This document shows, in pieces, positions 28,835-35,002 of a stretch of 38,166 bases of DNA. The DNA is taken from the NCBI RefSeq assembly GCF_008369065.1, contig NZ_VDFC01000046.1:839939-878104 (forward strand). Direction: 5' to 3'. Positions within the stretch are counted from its first letter, which is position 1. Each line of letters starts with the position of its first letter. Origin of the DNA: Streptomyces apricus. GTDB lineage: Bacteria > Actinomycetota > Actinomycetes > Streptomycetales > Streptomycetaceae. Both the position numbers and the translations under genes were made by a program. Below the pieces are notes generated by a model. That model saw only the letters and a program-made list of their open reading frames with translations, was not told the DNA's origin and made no database searches.

Positions 28835-29629
28835 TCAGGCCAGCAGAACGTCCTCGCCCGCCGTCACCGGAACGACCCGTTCGGCCGGCGGGGCCTCCGC
28901 CTTCACCGGTACACCGAAGTCCGACAGGGTCATAGTCGTCACCGCTTTCATGCCGCCGAAGTAGGACAGCCGGACCCGCACGGCGCGGCCCTTCCCGTCG
29001 ACCCACGCATCCGCGTAGACGGGCACGTCCTCACCCAGCTTCTCGCGCACCTCGGCCAGCCCCCGCTTCGTCTCCGCCGTCATCCGGAGCGTCGCGGTGG
29101 CGTGGTCGACCGTGCCCCGGTAGTGCACCGCGGAGACGCCGTCCACCTGCTCCTCGCCCTCCTTCGTGACCTGCCGCATCGCCTTCACCTGGCGGAGCAG
29201 GTGCTCGGGGTCGTTCAGCGGCGCGCGCAGGAAGTAGCGGGTCAGGGCCTCGTCGCGGGCGGCCGAGGCCCACTTGCCCTCGTCCACGGCCCGCGAGCCC
29301 CGTACATAGACGGTGTCGCCGACGAAGACCTCTTCGACGGGCTCCATACCGCTGTCGTCGAGCCCCACCGTGAGCCGGCCCCGGTCGCCCGCCAGATCGA
29401 AGGCGCCACCGATCGAGAACACGTACGTCGTGGAACTGTCCCTGGCCCGCATCTCAACCGTCTCGTCCAGCCGGGCGCTGTCGGCACTCGCCCTATCGAC
29501 CGCGGCACGCACGACAGCCCCATGATCCGCGCCCTCCTTCGCCCTCTCCTCCGAGTCACCGTCCCCACCGCCGGAACAGGCGGTGCAGAGCAGAAGGAGG
29601 GCAACGGAGAGGAGGGGTACGCGGCGCAT
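28835..29629 (-). CDS. Lipoprotein of unknown function (LppX/LprG-like fold candidate)
   Basis: A 264-residue exported lipoprotein. MRRVP, a hydrophobic core and CTAC give a slightly unusual lipobox with Cys at -3; the lipidated Cys is near residue 18, followed by SGGGDGDSEE. The mature part alternates strands and helices (YVFSIGGAFDLAGDRGRLTV, VDGVSAVHYRGTVDHATATL, YADAWVDGKGRAVRVRLSYF). This is the pattern of actinobacterial lipoproteins with the LolA-like LppX/LprAFG fold, which carry lipids or hydrophobic ligands; the assignment is tentative. The ATG at 29629 has GGAGAA upstream. It converges on the aph-like gene. Confidence 0.78.
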   Translation of the reverse strand: MRRVPLLSVALLLLCTACSGGGDGDSEERAKEGADHGAVVRAAVDRASADSARLDETVEMRARDSSTTYVFSIGGAFDLAGDRGRLTVGLDDSGMEPVEEVFVGDTVYVRGSRAVDEGKWASAARDEALTRYFLRAPLNDPEHLLRQVKAMRQVTKEGEEQVDGVSAVHYRGTVDHATATLRMTAETKRGLAEVREKLGEDVPVYADAWVDGKGRAVRVRLSYFGGMKAVTTMTLSDFGVPVKAEAPPAERVVPVTAGEDVLLA

Positions 29630-29743
29630 GGGTTCTCCGAGATTCTCCGAGGAATCGTCACTGCGGTGGGACGGGGCCCGAAAGGGCCTGACGATCTTCG
29701 CACGGAACCGGCGGAGGGCCGAAGGCACTATGACGTCCCTGCG

Positions 29744-30121
29744 TCAGGAGGCGGTGATCACCGTCTCCTGATCGCACATACCTTCTTCGAGCTCCTGGAT
29801 GTCGCGGTCGCCGGAGGCCACGCAGATCCAGCGGGTCGGTTCCTCCGTGTACGTCCAGCTGCCGGGGTCCGCGAGCAGTTCGTCCAGCTCCTGCCCGCAG
29901 ACCTCCTCACCGGTGTGGTCAGCCGGCCATGCGTCCGACCGGAACACCTTGATGAAGCCGAGCGGCTGCCAGCAGCGGATCAGCCGGGAGAAGCGCGGAA
30001 TGTGCCGCGGCCACTCCCGTTCGTCCTCGCTGCCGGACCAGTCCGCCAGCAGACTCCAGAGGTCCGAGCCTTCTCCTCCGTTGACATAGAGGCAGTACTC
30101 GTCGTCCTCCCAGTCCTTCAC
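29744..30121 (-). CDS. Small acidic hypothetical protein, probably once in operon with glnA2
   Basis: A 125-residue, Trp- and acid-rich cytoplasmic protein (WEDDEYCLYVNGGEGSDLW, IPRFSRLIRCWQPLGFIKVF, TYTEEPTRWICVASGD). I do not recognise the family; small acidic proteins of this look are common among immunity proteins, but nothing proves that. The GTG at 30121 has AGGAG 7 nt upstream. That ribosome site overlaps the TAG stop of the truncated glnA2 3' copy (30132-30218). This implies the gene used to follow glnA2 directly, with a 10-bp gap. Confidence 0.65.
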   Translation of the reverse strand: MKDWEDDEYCLYVNGGEGSDLWSLLADWSGSEDEREWPRHIPRFSRLIRCWQPLGFIKVFRSDAWPADHTGEEVCGQELDELLADPGSWTYTEEPTRWICVASGDRDIQELEEGMCDQETVITAS

Positions 30122-30131
30122 CGAAGGTCTC

Positions 30132-30218
30132 CTACAACACCGGCAGGTTCTTCCGCAGTTCGAAGGCCGTCACCTCGGAGCGGTACTCCTCCCACTCCTG
30201 GCGCTTGTTGCGCAGAAA
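30132..30218 (-). repeat. Partial glnA2 3' end, candidate attachment-site copy 1
   Basis: A second copy of the last 28 codons plus stop of glnA2, same strand as the intact gene. It encodes the identical peptide (FLRNKRQEWEE through KNLPVL) with 81 of 87 bases identical to 34916-35002. The six differences affect five codons (F, L, S, V, L) and are all synonymous. Homology stops at 30219, where the reading changes to unrelated sequence. Confidence 0.9.
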
Positions 30219-30477
30219 GTGACGTTGGCCCGGAGCGACCTCGCGCGATCGACATTGGTGCAGCGCCGACCTGTGGTCAAGCGGTCGTCATTGGTCACTG
30301 TTGGTCGCTGTGGGCCGCCCCTTGACGACCCACAGACGGCCCGGGGCCGGTCCAGAAGACTAACGGACGAGGGCCAGCATGCATGACCGCACTCTCAGGA
30401 GATTCGACCTCGCCCTGGGTACATCTGTGGCAGCCTATTGCTACTGCCAGCCAGGTCACTCGCACCGGGGAGATGCA
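30219..30477. other. Island left flank, no gene
   Basis: About 260 bp with no convincing coding sequence. At 30291-30310 there are two tandem 10-mers, TTGGTCACTG and TTGGTCGCTG, with another ATTGGT at 30254. Clustered short direct repeats next to an att copy resemble recombinase arm sites. The promoter of the PIN-like gene must lie in the right half. Confidence 0.4.
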
Positions 30478-31767
30478 ATGAACTCGGACAACTCTTTCTT
30501 GACTGAATTTTCCAGCTATAGACGCCTCACAAAAAAAGAGGAAGAAGACGCCTTTAATTCATCAACCATAGTGCTTGACGCTAATGTTCTACTTGACCTC
30601 TATCGAGTCACACCTGTCGCCCGTCAGGAAATCCTTGGAGTTCTCGCTTCCGTGGCGGAAAGGACGCACATCCCCCATCAAGTGGCATCGGAATTTCACA
30701 AAAATCGCATCAAGGCCGCAAAGGATCAAATCGACTTCTATGAAGCAATTAGTAAATCCCTCGGAACATTGCGAAGTCAAACTTTGCAAAAACTTAGCGA
30801 GTTCGCCAATCGATGCGCCCTGACCGACGAAGAGAAAGAGGCATTGCAGCTCCCTCTCGGCAAGGCATTCGAATCGGCAGCAAAGGAGATCCGGGACTTT
30901 GAAGAACGGTTCGACCTCGACTTAAAGCGAGTCCTTAACGATGACCCGATCTTGCATCACCTCTCGGAGATCTACAGCGGTAGAGTAGGAAAGCCATTCA
31001 CTGTTGAACAAAAGAAGACGGCCCTTAAGGAGGCGGAGGATCGCCGAAACCAGAAGAAGCCTCCAGGCTACAAGGACGGGAACAAAGCTACAAACCCTCA
31101 CGGAGACTACTTCGTCTGGGAGCAGATTCTAACCGTAGCGGAAAACAGCAAGACTCCGATCCTATTCGTCTCCAACGACGACAAAGAAGATTGGGTCACC
31201 AAGGTGCTAGACTTCACAATTGGACCACGAGAGGAGCTGGTAGAGGAGATCCAAAAGCGAGCAGGTGTCGCATTCCACATAATGAAGTTTCCCACTTTTC
31301 TTAAAACCGCTAGGCATAGATCTAGCGAATCGATTAGCGATCAGACGTTGGTGCAAGCACAAATGGTCGAAAGCAACGTCTATCAATTTCCCTGGAAAAC
31401 GGCAACCAAAGTAATTCCGCTAGAGATTATCCAGCCATTCGCTGAATCAATCACGCGAGACCTCGAGTCGGCGAAAATTAAGTACCAGGCAGCCCTCGCA
31501 AAGAAATCCGAGAGCGATGGGACCGACTTGGCCCCTTGGGATCTAGACCTGATCGACCAAGAGGTCGAGTTCGCCGAAACCATGCTGGAATCCAAGCAGG
31601 AGGATTACGACCTATTCGAGCGAGCTATATCCAGCGCAGAAGAGACAGATGACGGTATTTCCATCACGCTACCTGAATACTTGCACAAAAGATTCCCTTT
31701 CATCATGAAAAATGTATATGGAAGTCGGGTGACGAGAACCGATCACATTCCTCCAGGGAACGAGTAG
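30478..31767 (+). CDS. PIN-like domain protein, probable RNase, horizontally acquired
   Basis: A 429-residue cytoplasmic protein. The N-terminal half is a PIN-like nuclease domain (PIN_8 type, from memory). The acidic residues are D34 in VLDANVLLDLY and E72 in PHQVASEFHKNR, then Asp in NPHGDYFVWEQ (about 214) and NDDKEDW (about 238). A helical insert with many charged residues separates E72 from the third Asp. The C-terminal 150 residues are Glu/Lys-rich and unassigned. The ATG at 30478 has GGGGAGAT upstream; an upstream in-frame ATG at 30379 lacks one. The gene is far more A/T-rich than its neighbours and has a TTA leucine codon (30922-30924), so translation may depend on the bldA tRNA. Confidence 0.8.
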   Translation: MNSDNSFLTEFSSYRRLTKKEEEDAFNSSTIVLDANVLLDLYRVTPVARQEILGVLASVAERTHIPHQVASEFHKNRIKAAKDQIDFYEAISKSLGTLRSQTLQKLSEFANRCALTDEEKEALQLPLGKAFESAAKEIRDFEERFDLDLKRVLNDDPILHHLSEIYSGRVGKPFTVEQKKTALKEAEDRRNQKKPPGYKDGNKATNPHGDYFVWEQILTVAENSKTPILFVSNDDKEDWVTKVLDFTIGPREELVEEIQKRAGVAFHIMKFPTFLKTARHRSSESISDQTLVQAQMVESNVYQFPWKTATKVIPLEIIQPFAESITRDLESAKIKYQAALAKKSESDGTDLAPWDLDLIDQEVEFAETMLESKQEDYDLFERAISSAEETDDGISITLPEYLHKRFPFIMKNVYGSRVTRTDHIPPGNE

Positions 31768-31917
31768 ACCTCTCTGGGTTCGGAAATTAATCTCGCCCAC
31801 TTCTTAGCGCTTCACTTCGAACCCCTAACACTCGTAATTAGAGCCGCGGCCTACCCGCTCTATCGACTCGTCAATACTGCGAAGTGGGCCCTTTACGACC
31901 GCGGGAGGCAGCTCGGA

Positions 31918-32557
31918 ATGCGTGGAATTGGAGATCACCTCAGCATTGGTGAACGCATCGCGTTCTACCGGAAGCGACGCGGCTATACACAAGAGGTGCT
32001 CGCCGGACTGGTCGGGCGTAGCACTGACTGGTTGGCGAAGATCGATACGGGGCGCCGGAAGCCTCCCCGTATCGACATGCTCGCGGAGCTGTCGCACATC
32101 ATGCGCGTGCCCCTCAGTGATCTGCTCGGTCAAAGCGTGCTTATGGAGGACGAGAGGCAGCAGGACGACGTTCCGGCCGTGTGCGACGCGCTCATGAGCC
32201 CGCGCCGGCTGTCTCGTTTGCTCTTCGGTCTTGGGGCTGAGGTGCAGCTTCCTACACCCGTACCCACAGCCGTACGTGTGGAGCACGCGTGGAACGACTA
32301 CCAGGGTGGGCGGCTCGGCAGCGTCATCGCCGCACTCCGCACTCCTCCAAACTGCGCAGGAGCTGGAGGAGCGAGCGGCACGACGCGGCAAGGACCGTAG
32401 CAACTGATGGGCCGTCTCGGCTCGTACTCACCACCTCGCCGCGACGACGCTCGCGAAGATCGGCGAATCGGACGACCCGCTCATACCAGCATCAGCCGCA
32501 CGATCCGGCGCACACGCCCTCCTAGCAAACGGCCGGTATGACGACGCGCTGGGCTAG
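31918..32557 (+). pseudogene. Decayed XRE-family regulator with TPR-like C-terminus
   Basis: The first 110 or so residues are an intact XRE helix-turn-helix (GERIAFYRKRRGYTQEVLAG, LVGRSTDWLAKIDTGRRKPP) plus a linker typical of the large Streptomyces HTH-TPR family. After YQGGRLGSVIAAL the frame breaks near 32340. The family sequence resumes in another frame as AQELEERAARRGKDRSN, hits TGA at about 32407, and resumes as WAVSARTHHLAATTLAKIGES. A stretch is then missing between two ESD-like positions before SAARSGAHALLANGRYDDAL. The remainder is cut off at the IS insertion point (CTAG at 32554). The intact frame would give a truncated 160-residue protein ending at 32400. Confidence 0.75.
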
Positions 32558-33491
32558 GGCCTGCATCTGGTCGTGATCAAGGGTTGATTCGCATAAGGCG
32601 TTGATCCAGATCATGGAGGCGCGCAGGTGTAGGTCGGCGAGGTAGCTCTGAGGGGTCTTGTCGTAGCGGGTGGCGATGCCGCGCCAGACTTTCAGCTTGT
32701 TAATCAGGCGCTCGACAGTGTTCCTCTCCTTGTGGAGAGCGGTGTTGTGACCGACGGGTCAACCGCCCCTGCGGCCCTTCTCCTCCGGGATGACTGCCTT
32801 GATCTGGCGTCGCTGCAGGCAGGAACGGCTGCCGCGGGACGAGTACGCCTTATCACCGGCGACCGCGTCCGGCCGGATGCGGGGACGGCCGACCGGTCCG
32901 GGGACGCGCACTTTCTTCAGCACGGGGATGAACTGCGGGTTGTCGGCGACCTGTCCGGCGGTCAGGATAAGCGCGAGCGGACAGCACTTGCGGTCGGCGG
33001 CGATGTGGATCTTGCTGGTCTGGCCGCTGCGCCAGTGCCCGAGCAGGGCCGCTTTCAGTCGGAGTCGGTGTCGCCTTCGCCGGTGGCGTTGTTTTTGCCG
33101 ACCCGGATCGCTGCCGCCGGATCGTCCGTCTTGTCCTTGCTCATCGCCCCCTTTGACAGGTCCTTACCCTCCTTCGCGGCGGCCTTCTCCAGGGCACTGA
33201 GCACCTCCTCACCGAGCTGCATCCCGGCGGCGTCGTGATGGGCGCGGGCGGTGGTCGAATCCACGCTGACCAGCGACAAATCCACCTCACCACGCCTCGC
33301 AGCCTCAGCTGTCAGACCCTCCAGCAGGGCCTCGAAGACGCGGCGTCCCGCCACTACCCACCTGTCTTGAAGCGCCAGATCACGCCCTCGAACTGCTGCC
33401 GCAGCCGCTCGGGATACGGGCCGTACGCGCCGTACGGCAGGTACGGCTCGATGAACTCCCATGCCCTGCCCGTCAGTTGCACCCACGTCAT
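32558..33491 (-). pseudogene. IS5-family transposase, multiply disrupted
   Basis: Reading on the minus strand from ATG 33491, frame one gives TGRAWEFIEPYLPYGAYGPY and GVIWRFKTGG, then a TAG near 33355. A second frame gives VFEALLEGLTAEAARRGEVD, the first catalytic Asp in SVDSTTARAHHDAAG, and stops at 33055. A third gives SGQTSKIHIAADRKC, the second Asp in AGDKAYSS and an in-frame TGA near 32760. It then gives ERNTVERLINKLKVWRGIAT with the catalytic Glu. At least three lesions make it inactive. Confidence 0.8.
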
Positions 33492-33543
33492 GCATAACGA
33501 TCTGCCAGATCACTCACGAGACGTGGGCAAGTCCCACGATTCA

Positions 33544-33843
33544 TCACGACCGCTGCAGTAGCGCCGTGAACCGCTTCTCCACGTCCTCGGCCGGGCCGAT
33601 CGGACGCAGGTCCGGGTCAAGGAGGCCGAGAAGGTCCCGGGCTTCCGTCCAGGGGATCCCGAGAGCCTTGTCAAGGGCCAGCAGCAGACGCAGCGGGGTG
33701 AGAGTGAAGCCCTCGTCACCTCTGAGCGCCTCGATCATCGCAAGCAGACCGGCACCATCGGCCGCCAGCTCACGAATGTCTTCCGTTACCTCGTCCACTG
33801 CTGTTCCCGCCTTTTGTTCCGGAGAGTTTCCCCTCCAGGCCAT
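33544..33843 (-). CDS. Small hypothetical protein, IS passenger (immunity-like size)
   Basis: About 99 residues from the ATG at 33843. A GTG at 33798 (GCGGGA upstream) would give 84 residues beginning VDEVTEDIREL, and an open frame extends up to a GTG at 33900 inside the IS end. The product is acidic and helical (LAADGAGLLAMIEALRGDEG, LRLLLALDKALGIPWTEARD, GPAEDVEKRFTALLQRS). I do not recognise it. Comparison with the transposase leader shows that the ATG at 33843 and the next two codons (M-A-W against M-T-W) correspond to the transposase start, so a passenger appears to have been joined right after the start codon of a second IS copy. Confidence 0.55.
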   Translation of the reverse strand: MAWRGNSPEQKAGTAVDEVTEDIRELAADGAGLLAMIEALRGDEGFTLTPLRLLLALDKALGIPWTEARDLLGLLDPDLRPIGPAEDVEKRFTALLQRS

Positions 33844-33915
33844 ACACAGATGATCTACCAGATCGTGCCACGAGACGGGGCGCTCCCACAGATTGATCAC
33901 GACCAGATAAAGGCC
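33843..33915 (-). repeat. Diverged second copy of the IS5-like 5' end
   Basis: This segment aligns with about 33491-33560 (transposase leader): shared blocks include GGTCGTGAT, GTGGGA, CCCGTCTCGTG-like, GATCTGG and AGATC before an ATG. The two copies lie in the same orientation on either side of the small passenger gene. Confidence 0.6.
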
Positions 33916-34020
33916 CTAGTGCCGTGACCGGAAGGTGCCCGGAATCGGGATCGGTGAGGGACTGGATGAGTAGTTCGAAGGATCGGGCAGCCTGTGCACT
34001 GGACCTGAGAGGATCGCGCC

Positions 34021-34338
34021 GTGACCATCAACCTGCATGACTTCGACGGCGAACACTCGCTGACGCTGGATGCCGGTGGCCTGGCTGCCGATGCCGCAGT
34101 AACTGCCACCGGGCACGAGCCGAACGGGTACTTCTGGGAAGGTCTCGTGCGGTTTGCCTGGCCGGACATTGCAGAGCGCCTCGGTTTCGACAGCGAGGCT
34201 GGCATGTTCTACGCGATCGGGAGTTCTAGCGACCTTGCGCGGCTCAAGACCGCCGTTGAATCCGTCATCACGAGCCCCGAGGCAGTCCGGGACATCATTG
34301 CCCGTGCGGAGAATTCGGGCTTCGAGTTCGATGACTAA
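34021..34338 (+). CDS. Imm51-family-like immunity protein
   Basis: A 105-residue acidic cytoplasmic protein (LHDFDGEHSLTLDAGGLAAD, GHEPNGYFWEGLVRFAWPDI, FDSEAGMFYAIGSSSDLARL, AENSGFEFDD at the end). The GYFWEG core and the FDSEAGMFYAIGS segment match what I recall of Imm51, an immunity family of polymorphic toxin systems. Its role would be to bind and neutralise a cognate toxin. No toxin gene is in the window, so it is an orphan. The GTG at 34021 has GAGAGGA 8 nt upstream. Its start is 90 bp inside the inverted repeat at 33916, so it looks like cargo of the IS630-like unit. Confidence 0.7.
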   Translation: MTINLHDFDGEHSLTLDAGGLAADAAVTATGHEPNGYFWEGLVRFAWPDIAERLGFDSEAGMFYAIGSSSDLARLKTAVESVITSPEAVRDIIARAENSGFEFDD

Positions 34339-34372
34339 GGGCTGTCCCGTGACTTCCCCGAACTGGGCGAAG

Positions 34373-34760
34373 TCAGGCTGCAGCCAGCAGTGGTCTGCCG
34401 CTCCAGCCGAGACCTCGTTCGCTGCGGATGCGTGCGGGCTCGCGTCGTTGGGCGACCAGGGCGTCAGGGTTACGGGCGTCGTCGTTCCGGCAGCATAGGC
34501 AGGCATGCAGGACCCGGGGCTGGACGGCGTGGTTCGGATGGTTGGAGTTGGCCGGGGTGAACTGCCGCAGCAGGCCGAAGTGAGCCTCGATGGGATTGGC
34601 CCAGGACGCGTAGGTGGGTGCGAAGCACGGCTCGATCTCGTTCTCTGTCGCCACCTGCGGATCTTCCAGTTCAGGTGGGCGGAGAGGTTGTCGAGGATCA
34701 CACAGATCGGGGCGCCGTCCGGACGAGCAACCCGGTGAACCCATGCGGTCACAGCACTAG
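34373..34760 (-). pseudogene. IS630-family transposase C-terminal fragment, frameshifted
   Basis: One frame gives ARPDGAPICVILDNLSAHLN with the second catalytic Asp, then breaks near 34650. The other gives PTYASWANPIEAHFGLLRQF with the catalytic Glu, then SNHPNHAVQPRVLHACLCCR and an Arg-rich tail ending GRPLLAAA at 34373. The N-terminal half is missing. Confidence 0.75.
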
Positions 34761-34849
34761 GCACCGGCAACGATGGAGGCGTGGACAGTCTCTACGGCGG
34801 CACCACTCCGGACGGCCCGGAGACGGCGCAGGCCAGCGAGGAGCCGAAA

Positions 34850-34874
34850 GGCCGACGGTCCGTGACCGTCGGCC
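34850..34874 (-). terminator. Rho-independent terminator after glnA2
   Basis: On the minus strand GGCCGACGGTC, 3-nt loop, GACCGTCGGCC, then TTT: a perfect 11-bp stem with a short T run. It is 41 bp past the glnA2 stop and on the island side of the duplicated end, so glnA2 now ends on an island-borne terminator. Confidence 0.75.
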
Positions 34875-34915
34875 CCCACGCCTCAATGCGGTGAAGAACG
34901 TACCGTGACCTGCAA

Positions 34916-35002
34916 CTACAGCACCGGCAGGTTCTTCCGCAGTTCGAAGGCCGTGACCTCGCTGCGGTACTCCTCCCACTCCTGGCGCTTGTTGCGGAGG
35001 AA
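34916..35002 (-). repeat. glnA2 3' end, candidate attachment-site copy 2
   Basis: The last 28 codons and stop of intact glnA2, duplicated at 30132-30218 in direct orientation with 81 of 87 identical bases and only synonymous changes. The 3'-proximal or 5'-proximal portion could derive from the element, depending on the crossover point. Confidence 0.9.

Larger units (their letters stand above)
32558..33915 (-). mobile_element. IS5-like element with passenger gene, CTAG target duplication
   Basis: The ends are inverted repeats: GGCCTGCATCTGGTCGTGAT at the left, and at the right the minus strand reads GGCCTTTATCTGGTCGTGAT. CTAG flanks both sides (32554-32557 and 33916-33919), the target expected for part of the IS5 family. 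Inside are a broken transposase and a small gene between it and the right end. The outermost 75 bp on the right are a diverged copy of the transposase leader, so the right end may come from a second IS. Confidence 0.7.
33916..34760 (-). mobile_element. IS630-like remnant bracketing an Imm51-type gene
   Basis: CTAGTGCCGTGACCG at 33916-33930 and, inverted at 34746-34760, CTAGTGCTGTGACCG: 14 of 15 match. Between them lie an intact small gene on the plus strand and a truncated IS630-type transposase on the minus strand. The left repeat abuts the IS5-like insertion point. Confidence 0.5.
30132..35002. mobile_element. Candidate genomic island integrated at the 3' end of glnA2
   Basis: About 4.8 kb bounded by 87-bp direct copies of the glnA2 3' end. 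Contents are foreign in character: an A/T-rich PIN-like gene, a broken XRE regulator, IS5-like and IS630-like remnants, and small immunity-type genes. No integrase is visible, so the element is a remnant or was mobilised in trans. Site-specific elements that use a gene's 3' end carry a replacement end, which fits two copies encoding the same peptide. Confidence 0.65.

Noticed and set aside
30132..30218. A separate short gene
   Set aside because: It is a fragment of the glnA2 3' end without a start; it is a duplicated site, not a gene.
32732..33238. Plus-strand open frame inside the IS5-like element
   Set aside because: It is antisense to the broken transposase, whose catalytic motifs are clear on the other strand.
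30219..34915. CRISPR array or integrase gene in the island
   Set aside because: Searched by eye in both strands: no regular repeat-spacer pattern, and no tyrosine or serine recombinase motif. tRNA-like sequence was not found either.
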